Origin: Actinomadura hibisca NBRC 15177
GTDB taxonomy: Bacteria; Actinomycetota; Actinomycetes; Streptosporangiales; Streptosporangiaceae
DNA: 64,000 nt
NCBI RefSeq assembly: GCF_001552635.1
Contig: NZ_BCRO01000044.1
Span: 1 to 64,000, forward strand
Direction of reading: 5' to 3'
Shown here: one piece after another, positions 31,997 to 40,812 of the stretch
Numbering within the stretch: the stretch's first letter is position 1
Layout of the letters: each line of letters starts with the position of its first letter
Translations under genes and position numbers: made by a program
The notes under the pieces: generated by a model
What the model was told of the DNA's origin: nothing
Database searches by the model: none
The model's input: the letters and a program-made list of their open reading frames with translations, nothing else

Positions 31997-34066
31997 ATGA
32001 GCACCGGACCCACACGCCGCTCCGTCCTCGCCTCCGGCGCCGCCGTCGCCGGGGGCGCCGCCGTCTCCTCGCTGCTGCCGCCCTCGGTGCACGCCGCGCT
32101 CGCGCGCCCGCTGCCGCCCGGCGGGCTGGCGTCGATCAAGCACGTGGTCTTCCTCATGCAGGAGAACCGCAGCTTCGACCACTACTACGGGACGCTGCGC
32201 GGGGTGCGCGGCTTCGCCGACCGCAACGCCATCGAGCTGCCCGACGGCCACCCGGTGTTCGAGCAGCCCGGCCTGGTCCGGCACGTCAAGCCGTTCCTGG
32301 CCCGCAACGCCATCGGCCACGGCCCGCTCACCGACGTGAACTACATCGCCGGGCTCGACCACTCCTGGGAGGGCGGCCAGAAGGCGCGCGGCGACGGCTG
32401 GCACAACGCCTGGATCAAGGCCAAGCTGATGCCGACGATGGTCCACTACGACCGCCGCGACCTGCCGTTCCAGTACGAGCTGGCCGACACCTTCACCGTC
32501 TGCGACGCCTACCACTCCTCGGTGTTCGGGCCCACCAACCCCAACCGGACCTACCACTGGACCGGAACCATCGGGTACGAGCCCAACGGCAAGCGCGCGA
32601 TCGAGAACGACGCCTACTCCGAGGCCACCCACCCCGGCTACGATCTGACGTCCTACGCCGAGCGCCTGTCCAAGGCGGGCAAGACCTGGCGCGTGTACCA
32701 GGAGTGGGACAACTTCACCGACAACGCGCTGGAGTTCCTGACCACCTTCAAGCAGGTCATGCGCAAGGCCCTGCCCGCGCCGCACAAGAGCCTCACCGAC
32801 TTCTACGGCGCGGTCGCCAAGGCCAAGCCGGAGGAGCGCAAGGCGATGCTGGCGGCGCTGGACAAGGGCGTGGCGGCGCTGTCCCCCGCCGAGCGCGACC
32901 TGTTCGAGCGGGCGCTGCGCCGCGTCGAGAGCGGCACGCTCGCCGACGCCTTCCGCGCCGACGTGGCGGCGGGCCGCCTGCCGGAGGTGTCCTACATCGT
33001 CACCTCGGCGGCCGACTCCGAGCACCCCAGCTCCGGCAGCCCGGTCCAGGGCGCGGGCGTGACCTACCAGGTGCTGGACGCGATCGCCTCGCACCCGGAG
33101 GTGTGGGAGTCCACGGCGCTGTTCCTGCTGTTCGACGAGAACGACGGCTACTTCGACCACGTCCCGCCGCCGCTGCCGCCCGCCGCCGAGCAGGGCGAGC
33201 ACGCCGACGGCAAGCCGATCGGGCTGGGCTTCCGGGTGCCGATGACGGTGGTGTCGCCGTGGACGGCGGGCGGCTTCGTGTGCTCGGAGGTGTTCGACCA
33301 CACCTCCACGATCCGGTTCCTGGAGCGCTGGCTCGGCGTGCGCGAGCCGAACATCAGCGCCTGGCGGCGGACGGTGGCGGGCGACCTGACCTCGGCGTTC
33401 GACTTCCGGCGGCCCGCGCGCCCGCAGCGGGTGCCCAAGCCCGCGACGCCGCCGAAGTTCTACTTCCGCTGGCCGCCGCTGCCGCCGATCGTGCAGAAGG
33501 GCGCGGCCCCCGAGCCCGGCACCCGCCCCGCCCGGCCGCTGCCCTACCGGCCCGAGGCGTCGGCGCGGTTGTCCGGCGGCACGCTGGAGATCACCATGAC
33601 CGAGGGCGGGACACGGCCGTCGCACCTGGCGCTGTACCCGTACGCGGGCGAGTTCGCGACGCCCCGGCACTTCGACGCGGCGGGACGGCACGTGGAGCGC
33701 GTCGCCGTCCCCAAGGGCCGCTACCGCCTCACCCTGACCGGCCCGAACGGCTTCCGCCGCGAGTTCGCCGGGTCGGCGTCCGGCGCGGCGGCCGGGGCCG
33801 TGGTCACGGCGGCGGGGAGTGGCTCCCGGCGGTTGTCGATCACGCTGGCCAACCCGGGCCGCACGCCGCTGACCTTCGACCTGAAGGCGCTGGCCTACGG
33901 CTCGGCCGCGCGGCGCGTCACCGTCGCCCCGGGCAAGCAGGCCACGGTGCGGTGGACGACCGAGCACGGCTGGTACGACGTGCGGGTCACGGTCGCGGAA
34001 GACGCGGCGTTCCGCCGCCGCCTGATGGGCCACCTGGAGGACGGGAAGCCGAGCGTGTCCGGCTGA
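31997..34066 (+). CDS. Tat-exported phosphocholine-specific phospholipase C, copy 1
   Basis: This 689-residue enzyme belongs to the phosphoesterase/acid-phosphatase-like phospholipase C family. The N-terminus is a Tat signal (PTRRSVLASGAAVAGGAAV, cleaved after about residue 33). The catalytic metal region is VVFLMQENRSFDHYYGTLRG, followed by TPNP-type loops, AADSEHPSSGSPV, FLLFDENDGYFDHVPPP and a final YDVRVTVAEDAAFRRRLMGHLE in the C-terminal domain (DUF756 repeats). It would cleave phosphatidylcholine or sphingomyelin outside the cell, releasing phosphocholine. It is followed at 106 nt by a paralogue of the same length, a tandem duplication. Confidence 0.94.
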   Translation: MSTGPTRRSVLASGAAVAGGAAVSSLLPPSVHAALARPLPPGGLASIKHVVFLMQENRSFDHYYGTLRGVRGFADRNAIELPDGHPVFEQPGLVRHVKPFLARNAIGHGPLTDVNYIAGLDHSWEGGQKARGDGWHNAWIKAKLMPTMVHYDRRDLPFQYELADTFTVCDAYHSSVFGPTNPNRTYHWTGTIGYEPNGKRAIENDAYSEATHPGYDLTSYAERLSKAGKTWRVYQEWDNFTDNALEFLTTFKQVMRKALPAPHKSLTDFYGAVAKAKPEERKAMLAALDKGVAALSPAERDLFERALRRVESGTLADAFRADVAAGRLPEVSYIVTSAADSEHPSSGSPVQGAGVTYQVLDAIASHPEVWESTALFLLFDENDGYFDHVPPPLPPAAEQGEHADGKPIGLGFRVPMTVVSPWTAGGFVCSEVFDHTSTIRFLERWLGVREPNISAWRRTVAGDLTSAFDFRRPARPQRVPKPATPPKFYFRWPPLPPIVQKGAAPEPGTRPARPLPYRPEASARLSGGTLEITMTEGGTRPSHLALYPYAGEFATPRHFDAAGRHVERVAVPKGRYRLTLTGPNGFRREFAGSASGAAAGAVVTAAGSGSRRLSITLANPGRTPLTFDLKALAYGSAARRVTVAPGKQATVRWTTEHGWYDVRVTVAEDAAFRRRLMGHLEDGKPSVSG

Positions 34067-34172
34067 CCCGTCCGGCTGACCAGGCCGCGTACATGAATAT
34101 CTCTCGCATCAGCCACCGGCCGGACCCCTCGGGGATCACTACCGGCCATCCGGTGGCCCGACATTTCCCTGC

Positions 34173-36227
34173 ATGACCACACGTCGCACGTTCCTCGCCT
34201 CCGGCGCCGCCCTCGCCGGAGGCGCGGCCGTCTCCTCGCTGCTGCCGCCCTCGGTGCACGCCGCGATGGCCCGTCCCGTCCGCGCGGGCGGCCTCAAGGC
34301 GATCGAGCACGTCGTCCTGCTGATGCAGGAGAACCGCTCCTTCGACCACTACTACGGGGCGCTGCGCGGGGTGCGCGGCTTCGCCGACCGCAACGCGATC
34401 ACGTTGCCGGACGGCCGGTCCGTCTTCGAGCAGCCCAACGGAACCGGCTCGGTGCTGCCCTTCCCGCTGCGCGAGGCCGCGACCCTGGCGAACAAGGACC
34501 TCCAGTGGATGGGCTCGCTGCCGCACGGCTGGTCCGACGGCCAGGCCGCGCGCGGCGGCGGCTGGAACAACGGCTGGATCAAGGCCAAGACGCCCGCCAC
34601 CATGGCCTACCTGGAGCGCGCCGACCTCCCGCTCCAGTACGAGCTGGCCGACACCTTCACCCTCTGCGACGCCTACCACTGCTCGGTGCTGAGCTCCACC
34701 AGTCCCAACCGCAACTACTTCGTCTCCGGCCACACCGGCTACGAGCCCGCCAGCACCAAGCGGGCCATCGACAACGCCGCCTACTCCGAGGACTCTCACT
34801 CCGGCTACACCTGGTCCACCTACGCCGAGCAGCTGGAGAAGGCCGGGGTGAGCTGGCGGGTCTACCAGGAGTGGGACAACTACCAGGACAACAACCTGGA
34901 GTTCTTCGCCGCCTTCAAGCAGGTCGCCCGCAAGGCCCTCCAGGGCGACTACAAGAGCATGGACGCCTTCTACGGCGCGTTCCGCAGCGCCAACGAGGCC
35001 AAGCGCAAGACGATGCAGGCCCGCCTGGACGAGGGCGTCGCCAAGCTCTCCCCCGCCGAGCGCAGCCTGTACGAGCGGGGCCTGCGCCGCGTGCCGACCG
35101 GTGGCCTGGCCGCCGACCTACGCGCCGACATCAGGGCCGGGCGGCTGCCCGCCGTGTCGTACCTGGTGCCGTCGGCGGCCGACTCCGAGCACCCCAGCGC
35201 GTCCTCGCCGATCCAGAGCGCGCGGATCACCTACGACGTCCTGGACGCCATCGCCTCCGACCCCGAGGTGTGGTCCAAGACGGCGCTGTTCATCACCTAC
35301 GACGAGTACGACGGCCTGTTCGACCACGTCCCGCCGCCGCAGCCGCCCGCCGACCTGGCTTCCGAGCACTACCAGGGCAACCCGATCGGGCTCGGCTTCC
35401 GGGTGCCGATGACGGTGGTGTCGCCGTGGACGGTCGGCGGCTACGTCTGCTCGCAGGTGTTCGACCACTCCTCGATCACCCGGTTCATGGAGACCTGGTC
35501 GGGCGTCGCCGCGCCCGACATCAGCCCGTGGCGGCGCACCGTCGCCGGGGACCTGACCTCGGCGTTCGACTTCAAGCAGGCGGGGAAGCCGCCGAAGGTC
35601 GCCCAGCCCGGCCCCGTCCCGCCGTTCTCGGGCCGCTGGAAGCCGCAACCGCCCGCCGACCAGAAGATGCCCGTCCAGGAGCCGGGCACCCGCCCGTCCC
35701 GGCCGCTGCCCTACCAGCCCGAGGCGACCCTCCGGCGGCAGGACGGCAAGTTGCGGCTGTCGCTGTCCAACGGCGGCGCGGCCAGCGTGCACTTCGCGCT
35801 CTACCCGTACGCGGGCGAGCTGCCCGCGCCCAAGCACTACGACGTCGAGCGCACCGCCACGGAGGAGATCACTCCCGCTGGCGACGCCTACAAGCTGGTG
35901 CTGACCGGCCCGAACGGTTTCCGCCGCGAGTTCGCCGGGACCGCCGCCGACCGGGCCGAGGTCGCCTCCGCGCCCAAGCAGGACAGCCGCGACCTCACCG
36001 TCGTCCTGGAGAACACCAGCGACGCCGACCTGCACTTCACGCTGCGCGCCCTGGCCTACGGCAAGCGCTCGCGCAAGGTCGAGGTGGCGGCCGGGAAGCG
36101 CAGCACGTTGTCGTGGAACACCGACCACGGCCGGTACGACTTCGAGGTCACGATCGCCGAGGACCCGGCGTTCCGCCGCCGCCTGATGGGCCACGTCGAG
36201 AACGGCCGCCCCGGAATCGGGGGCTGA
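34173..36227 (+). CDS. Tat-exported phosphocholine-specific phospholipase C, copy 2
   Basis: This 684-residue paralogue of the upstream gene shares the twin-arginine signal (RRTFLASGAALAGGAAV), the metal site VVLLMQENRSFDHYYGALRG, AADSEHPSASSPI and FITYDEYDGLFDHVPPP. The two differ mostly in the segment after residue 90 (about 90-130), which shapes the substrate pocket in relatives, suggesting different lipid preferences. The leader between the genes contains CCACCGG/CCGGTGG inverted repeats. The last 80 nt overlap the convergent glycerophosphodiesterase gene. Confidence 0.94.
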   Translation: MTTRRTFLASGAALAGGAAVSSLLPPSVHAAMARPVRAGGLKAIEHVVLLMQENRSFDHYYGALRGVRGFADRNAITLPDGRSVFEQPNGTGSVLPFPLREAATLANKDLQWMGSLPHGWSDGQAARGGGWNNGWIKAKTPATMAYLERADLPLQYELADTFTLCDAYHCSVLSSTSPNRNYFVSGHTGYEPASTKRAIDNAAYSEDSHSGYTWSTYAEQLEKAGVSWRVYQEWDNYQDNNLEFFAAFKQVARKALQGDYKSMDAFYGAFRSANEAKRKTMQARLDEGVAKLSPAERSLYERGLRRVPTGGLAADLRADIRAGRLPAVSYLVPSAADSEHPSASSPIQSARITYDVLDAIASDPEVWSKTALFITYDEYDGLFDHVPPPQPPADLASEHYQGNPIGLGFRVPMTVVSPWTVGGYVCSQVFDHSSITRFMETWSGVAAPDISPWRRTVAGDLTSAFDFKQAGKPPKVAQPGPVPPFSGRWKPQPPADQKMPVQEPGTRPSRPLPYQPEATLRRQDGKLRLSLSNGGAASVHFALYPYAGELPAPKHYDVERTATEEITPAGDAYKLVLTGPNGFRREFAGTAADRAEVASAPKQDSRDLTVVLENTSDADLHFTLRALAYGKRSRKVEVAAGKRSTLSWNTDHGRYDFEVTIAEDPAFRRRLMGHVENGRPGIGG

Positions 36228-36918
36228 CGGGGGGCGTCTCGCGCAGCTTCAGCGCGGTCTCCGGGTGGTCGGTGACCAGCACCGCCACCCGGGGATCGTG
36301 CAGGAAGCGGCGCATGAGGGGCTCGGCGTTGACCGTCCAGACCATCGCGGGGAACCCGGCGCGGGCGCACTGCCGCAACACCCCGGCCCGCGCCAGCCGG
36401 TGGTTGACCGCGACCATGTCGGCCCCGGACGCGCGGATCACCCGCAGCGGCGCGAGGTCGCCGACCGCGCCGCGCTCGAAGACCCCGCGCCCCACCGACA
36501 GGGCCGTGACGACCTCGGGGAACGCCTTCTTGATCCGCTGGAGCGAGCCCACCTCGCGGGTGGTCACGACGAACTCGCCCGCGCCGAACACCTCCAGCCC
36601 CAGGGCGACGGCCTCGTGCTCGCAGCCGTGCTCCTTGAGGTCGAGATGGCCACGCGCGCGGCGCGCGGCGATCAGCTCCATGGCGTCGGCGACCAGCGGC
36701 ACCGGCCGCTCGGCCAGATCCTCGATGCGGCGGTAGGGCAGGCGGTTCAGCGGGAGCCCGGCGAGGGTGGCGTCGTGGTGGACGACCAGGCGGCCGTCCC
36801 CGGTGCGGCGCACGTCGATCTCGACGTACTCGGCGCCGGAGCGGGCGGCGGCGTGCAGCCCCGTCAGGCCCGCCTCGTCCCGGCGGTGGGCGGAGATCGC
36901 CGTCAGCACCCTCCGCAC
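36148..36918 (-). CDS. Glycerophosphodiester phosphodiesterase family protein
   Basis: This 256-residue protein has GDPD motifs: AHRRDEAGLTGL at the N-terminus (His of the HRG block), EYVEIDVRRTGDGRLVVHHDATL (metal-binding Glu/Asp and His), HLDLKE and a C-terminal AMVWTVNAE. The HRG motif reads HRR. No signal peptide, so cytosolic. It would cut glycerophosphodiesters to glycerol-3-phosphate and an alcohol, downstream of phospholipase action. The Gly/Arg-rich tail (last 28 residues) is encoded by sequence overlapping the phospholipase gene end, and probably arose from loss of an earlier stop. Confidence 0.87.
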   Translation of the reverse strand: MRRVLTAISAHRRDEAGLTGLHAAARSGAEYVEIDVRRTGDGRLVVHHDATLAGLPLNRLPYRRIEDLAERPVPLVADAMELIAARRARGHLDLKEHGCEHEAVALGLEVFGAGEFVVTTREVGSLQRIKKAFPEVVTALSVGRGVFERGAVGDLAPLRVIRASGADMVAVNHRLARAGVLRQCARAGFPAMVWTVNAEPLMRRFLHDPRVAVLVTDHPETALKLRETPPVSPRFRGGRSRRGPSGGGGTPGPRRS

Positions 36919-36935
36919 GCTACCACCGAACGTTC

Positions 36936-36967
36936 TTGACCGGTGTTTTCCGCAGCGTGTTTAGTAT
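36936..36967 (+). promoter_or_regulatory. Candidate promoter for a near-leaderless hydrolase mRNA
   Basis: TTGACC (36936-36941) and TAGTAT (36962-36967) are 20 nt apart, a longish spacer. The GTG at 36979 follows 11 nt after the -10 element, and there is no ribosome-binding site, as expected for a leaderless or nearly leaderless transcript. Confidence 0.35.
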
Positions 36968-36978
36968 GGTGGCCCCCT

Positions 36979-37860
36979 GTGAGCACGCCCCCGTTCCTGA
37001 CCTTGCCCGCCGGTGTCCGCCGGACGTCCGCCGAGACCTCCCGCGGCGCGTTCGCGGCCCTGGAGGCCCTGCCGGGGTCGGGCGTGCCGGAACGTTGTCC
37101 CGCCCTTCTGGTGCCCGGCTACACCGGCAGCAAGGAGGACTTCATCGCCGTCCTCCAGACGCTGGCCGCCTCCGGCCGCCGCGTGCTGGCCGTCGACATG
37201 CGCGGCCAGTACCAGACGGCGGGCGCGGGCGACGACCCGGCCGCCTACTCCCGCGCCGCGCTGGGCGAGGACGTGGCGGCCCTGCTGGAGGCGCTGGGCC
37301 CCGACCCGGCGCACCTGGTGGGCCACTCGTTCGGCGGCCTGGTCACCCGCGAGGCCGTCCTGTCCGACGGGGCGCGCCCCGCCTCCTACACGCTGATGAG
37401 CTCGGGCCCGGCCGCGGTGTCGGGCCAGGCCGCCGCCAAGGCGCGCGCGCTCAAGGAGGCCATCCCGCAGCTCGGCATGGCCAAGATCTGGGAGCTGAGC
37501 ATCGGGCCGGACGCCCGCGCCCGGAACCTGGCCCCCGAGATCGTGGAGTTCCTCCGCGACCGCACCCTCGGCAACTGCGAGGCGGGCCTGATGGCGATGG
37601 CCGAGGAGCTGCTGACCGCGCCCGACCAAGTGGACGAGCTGGCCAAGGTCGCCGCCCGGACGGGCCTGCGCACGCTGGTGTTGTACGGCGAGGACGACGA
37701 CACCTGGGACCCGCGCGAGCAGGCGGCGATGGCCGAACGCCTGGACGCCGCCCGCGTGGTGATCCCGGGCGCGGCGCACTCCCCCGCCGTGGAGGCGCCG
37801 GAGACCACCGCCAGCGCCTTGATCGACTTCTGGAACCAGTCCGAACGCTGCCCGCGCTGA
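36979..37860 (+). CDS. Alpha/beta hydrolase
   Basis: This 293-residue protein has the alpha/beta-hydrolase fold: oxyanion region VPGYTGSKEDF, the nucleophile elbow GHSFGG (Ser about 115), an acid in LYGEDDDTWDP and the final His in GAAHSPAVEAP. There is no signal peptide, so it is cytosolic. Substrate cannot be inferred; closest general types are esterases and haloperoxidase-like hydrolases. I chose GTG at 36979 since upstream in-frame residues (FSAACLVWWPP) fall in the promoter. A strong hairpin follows the gene. Confidence 0.88.
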   Translation: MSTPPFLTLPAGVRRTSAETSRGAFAALEALPGSGVPERCPALLVPGYTGSKEDFIAVLQTLAASGRRVLAVDMRGQYQTAGAGDDPAAYSRAALGEDVAALLEALGPDPAHLVGHSFGGLVTREAVLSDGARPASYTLMSSGPAAVSGQAAAKARALKEAIPQLGMAKIWELSIGPDARARNLAPEIVEFLRDRTLGNCEAGLMAMAEELLTAPDQVDELAKVAARTGLRTLVLYGEDDDTWDPREQAAMAERLDAARVVIPGAAHSPAVEAPETTASALIDFWNQSERCPR

Positions 37861-37874
37861 CACCGCCCTCTTCC

Positions 37875-37903
37875 GGACCCGCCGCTCGCCGAGCGGCGGG
37901 TCC
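37875..37903 (+). terminator. Intrinsic terminator after the hydrolase gene
   Basis: GGACCCGCCGCTCG and CGAGCGGCGGGTCC form a long stem with a minimal loop, followed by GATCGTTTTCGC. It starts 15 nt after the stop codon. Confidence 0.85.
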
Positions 37904-37997
37904 GATCGTTTTCGCGGGGGGCGGGTATCGCCCGCCGATCGGGTAATGACACACTTACCTGAGTTTGTCTCACGACCGACCCCCCGGTGAGGTGCCC

Positions 37998-38906
37998 ATG
38001 TCCGCGACGGTCCAGCCCCCCGAAAGTGTCACCTGGCGCGTGCACATCGACCGGTCCATGTGGATCGGCGGCGTCCGCAGCCTCATGCTCCAGGCTTTGC
38101 ACCCCATGGCGATGTGGGGCGTCTGGCAGAACTCCAACTTCCAGGAGGACCCGATCGGGCGGCTCCAGCGCACGTCCGACTTCGTGGGCATGGCGACCTT
38201 CGGCAGCCCCGCCGAGATCGAGGAGCTGGCCGCCAAGGTCCGCGGCATCCACCGCAGCCTGCGCATCCTCAACCACGACACCGGCAGGAAGGAGCGCCTG
38301 GACCAGCCCGAACTGCTGCTCTGGGTGCACTGCGCCGAGGTCTACTCCTACCTGGAGGTGGCACGCCGCGCCGGGCTGCCGCTGACCGGCCGCATGGCCG
38401 ACAAGTACCTCGACGAGCAGCGCCACACCGCGACCTACGTGGGCCTGCACGCCGAGGACGTGCCCGGCAGCGTGGCGGCAATGGAGGACTACTTCGCCGA
38501 GATGCGCCCCCAGTTGCGCGTCACCGAGGAGGCCGCCGCGACGGTGCGCTTCCTGATGTGGCCCACCATGCCGGAGAACCTGAAGTTCCTGAACCCCGGC
38601 AAGCCGGGCTACTTCCCGTTCGGTGCGCTGTGCTACTACTCCCTGCCGGACTGGGCCCGCCAGATGTACGGCTCGTTGCCCGAGGTCCCGCAGCCCGCGG
38701 TGACGGCGGCGCTCAAGTCGTTCCGTACGGCGCTCAGCACGGTGCCGGAGCGCGTGCACGACTACGCGTTCATGAAGCCGACCCGGGACATGCTGGAGCG
38801 CTCACGGCGGCGTCTGGCGGCCGAGGGCTACGACCTGAGCCGTGGCCTGTACGGGCTGCGCGACCCGCGCCGGTGGCCGTCCCAGCGCGAACTGGTGGAC
38901 GCCTGA
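37998..38906 (+). CDS. DUF2236 / MpaB-type heme oxygenase-like protein
   Basis: This 302-residue protein belongs to DUF2236 (ER-bound oxygenase MpaB/latex clearing protein superfamily). The region SLMLQALHPMAMWGVWQNS holds the conserved His; GRLQRTSDFV, LLLWVHCAEVYSY and RFLMWPTMPENL are other family blocks. Members with verified activity (Lcp, MpaB) bind heme b through histidines; activity of most DUF2236 proteins is unknown. No signal peptide or membrane helix is visible. ATG 37998 has GGTGAGGTG upstream. It stands alone after the hydrolase terminator. Confidence 0.88.
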   Translation: MSATVQPPESVTWRVHIDRSMWIGGVRSLMLQALHPMAMWGVWQNSNFQEDPIGRLQRTSDFVGMATFGSPAEIEELAAKVRGIHRSLRILNHDTGRKERLDQPELLLWVHCAEVYSYLEVARRAGLPLTGRMADKYLDEQRHTATYVGLHAEDVPGSVAAMEDYFAEMRPQLRVTEEAAATVRFLMWPTMPENLKFLNPGKPGYFPFGALCYYSLPDWARQMYGSLPEVPQPAVTAALKSFRTALSTVPERVHDYAFMKPTRDMLERSRRRLAAEGYDLSRGLYGLRDPRRWPSQRELVDA

Positions 38907-38935
38907 CGCGCGGCTCCCGCTGAGGGCCCGGCCTT

Positions 38936-39835
38936 TCAGCGGGGGTGCCGGAGCGCGTCCCTGGCGGCGTCGGTGCCCCAACTGGCCAGCAGCCGCAGGT
39001 TCTCGACCGTGGCCGAGCCCGGCGGGGCGTGGTAGACGGTCAGGCACTGCTCGGAGTCGTCGGGCAGCCGGAACGACTCGAAGGACAGCTCCAGGTCGCC
39101 CGCCACCGGATGGTGTAGCCGCCGCGTGCCGTGGCTCTTCTCCTTGACGTCATGCGTGGCCCAAAGGCGGCGGAACTCCGGGCTCCTCGCCGACACCTCG
39201 TCCACCAGCGCCGCCAGCTCCGGGTCGTCGAGGCGCTGCCCGGCGTCCAGGCGCAGGGCACCGACGGCTTCGGCGGCTCTGGCCTCCCAGTCCGCGAAGA
39301 GCCGCCGGTGGTCGGGGCTCAGGAACAGCAGCCGTATCCAGTTGCGCTTCTGCGGCGGCGTCCCGTCCCAGTCGCCGAACAGGGCCGCCGCCATCCGGTT
39401 CCAGGCGAGGATGTCCGAGCGCCAGCCCGTGATGTAGGCGGGCACGTCCTCCATGGCGGCCAGCATCCCTTGCAGCGCGGCGCGCACCTGCCGTTGCTCG
39501 GGCGGCGCGGTGCCCTTGCGGTGCCGGTTCCGGGCCAGGTGGACGAGGTGGGCGCGCTCGTTGGCGGTGAGCCGCAGGGCGCGGGCGATCGCGTCGAGGA
39601 CCTCGTCGGACACGTTGTCGCCCCGATCCTGCTCCAGCCGGGTGAGGTAGGCGACCGACACCCCGGCGAGCTGGGCCAGCTCCTCGCGGCGCAGTCCCGG
39701 CACCCGCCGGTACCGGCCCGTGGCGGGCAGCCCGACGTCTTCGGGACGCAGCCGGGCGCGGCGGCTGCGCAGGAACCCGCCGATCCCGTCGTCTGCGGCC
39801 CGTTCCGTCTCAGCAGGCTCGTCCATGGTGTCCAT
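38936..39835 (-). CDS. XRE-family regulator with MmyB-like ligand domain
   Basis: The 299-residue protein has an N-terminal HTH (about residues 18-85: VPGLRREELAQLAGVSVAYLTRLEQDRGDN) and a C-terminal MmyB-like PAS-type domain (about 110-290) with AAMEDVPAYITGWRSDILAWNRMAAALFGDW and LSFESFRLPDDSEQCLTVYHAPPGS. Homologues often bind fatty acids in the PAS pocket. The nearby class IV aminotransferase gene is divergent, so it is a likely target. ATG 39835 was chosen; 39826 is possible. Confidence 0.88.
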   Translation of the reverse strand: MDTMDEPAETERAADDGIGGFLRSRRARLRPEDVGLPATGRYRRVPGLRREELAQLAGVSVAYLTRLEQDRGDNVSDEVLDAIARALRLTANERAHLVHLARNRHRKGTAPPEQRQVRAALQGMLAAMEDVPAYITGWRSDILAWNRMAAALFGDWDGTPPQKRNWIRLLFLSPDHRRLFADWEARAAEAVGALRLDAGQRLDDPELAALVDEVSARSPEFRRLWATHDVKEKSHGTRRLHHPVAGDLELSFESFRLPDDSEQCLTVYHAPPGSATVENLRLLASWGTDAARDALRHPR

Positions 39836-39982
39836 TATCGCCGTTCTCGCGCTCGCGCCCGCGTATGAGGCTGGTAACGGCAGTAGCAGGAACAGCGGTC
39901 GTAGGCGGAACGGAGGTCTGGGTGACCCCGTTCCGCCCAGGCAGGCTCGTCGGCACAGGATCACGACCTTGAGGAGCATCCG

Positions 39983-40777
39983 ATGAGTCCTTCCGCCCTT
40001 CGCGACGGCCGTCCGGCGACCGCCGACGAGCTGGCCCCGCTCGCCTTCGCGGGCTACGCCCACTTCACCGCCATGCAGGTGCGCGGCGGCGGGGTGCGGG
40101 GCCTCGACCTGCACCTGGAGCGGCTGCGGCGCGCCTCGCTGGAGCTGTTCGGCCGGGCGCTGCCCGACGAGCAGGTGTTGTCCGACCTGCGGACGGCGCT
40201 GGAGACCGGCCCGGCCGACCTCTCGCTGACGGCCACGGTGTACTCGGCCGCCGGGGAGTTCACCGCCGCCGAGGGAGAGTTGCGGATGCTCGTCCGCACC
40301 GGACCGGCCGCGTCGGGTCCTGCGGGCCCGCTGGCGCTGGCGACCGTCGAGCACGAGCGCGTTCTTCCGCATCTCAAGCACGTCGGCGAGGTGGCCAAGA
40401 CGTTCTTCCTGCGCCAGGCCGCCGCGCAGGGCTTCGACGACGCCGCTTTCCTCGACCGGCACGGCAGGCTCAGCGAGGCCACGATCTGGAACCTCGCCTT
40501 CTGGGACGGCAGGGCGGTGGTGTGGCCCGAGGCGGAGGTGCTGGGCGGCACGACGATGGGCATCGTGCGGCGGCAGCTCGACCGGCTCGGCGTGCCCCAG
40601 CGCGTTCAGGAGATCACGGCCGCCGACCTGCCGGACTTCGCCGGGGCGGTCGTCATGAACTCCTGGACGCCGGGGATCGCGGTGCGGCGGATCGGCGCGG
40701 TGCCCCTGCCCGACGCGCCGTCCTTCGTCGCGCTGCTGCACCGCGCCTACCAGGCCGAACCGCTCGTCGCGCCCTGA
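39983..40777 (+). CDS. Class IV aminotransferase family protein
   Basis: This 264-residue PLP enzyme matches the fold-type IV aminotransferases (BCAT, D-amino acid aminotransferase, 4-amino-4-deoxychorismate lyase). The substrate-side helix is HLERLRRASLELFGR, the candidate PLP lysine is in LPHLKHVGEVAKTF, and the phosphate-binding region is LSEATIWNLAFWDGRAVVWP and GTTMGIVRRQL. The exact reaction cannot be told. It is divergent from the MmyB-type regulator and ends in a TGACGATGCC triple repeat. Confidence 0.86.
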   Translation: MSPSALRDGRPATADELAPLAFAGYAHFTAMQVRGGGVRGLDLHLERLRRASLELFGRALPDEQVLSDLRTALETGPADLSLTATVYSAAGEFTAAEGELRMLVRTGPAASGPAGPLALATVEHERVLPHLKHVGEVAKTFFLRQAAAQGFDDAAFLDRHGRLSEATIWNLAFWDGRAVVWPEAEVLGGTTMGIVRRQLDRLGVPQRVQEITAADLPDFAGAVVMNSWTPGIAVRRIGAVPLPDAPSFVALLHRAYQAEPLVAP

Positions 40778-40804
40778 CGATGCCTGACGATGCCTGACGA
40801 TGCC
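40773..40804. repeat. Triple direct repeat of 10 bp spanning a stop codon
   Basis: CTGACGATGC occurs three times head to tail (40774-40803), with the aminotransferase stop codon TGA in the first copy. It looks like recent slippage. Confidence 0.7.
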
Positions 40805-40812
40805 CGACTCTC

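Noticed and set aside
36228..36939. Plus-strand frame opposite the GDPD gene
   Set aside because: Arg/Gln/His-rich shadow composition; the minus strand shows GDPD motifs.
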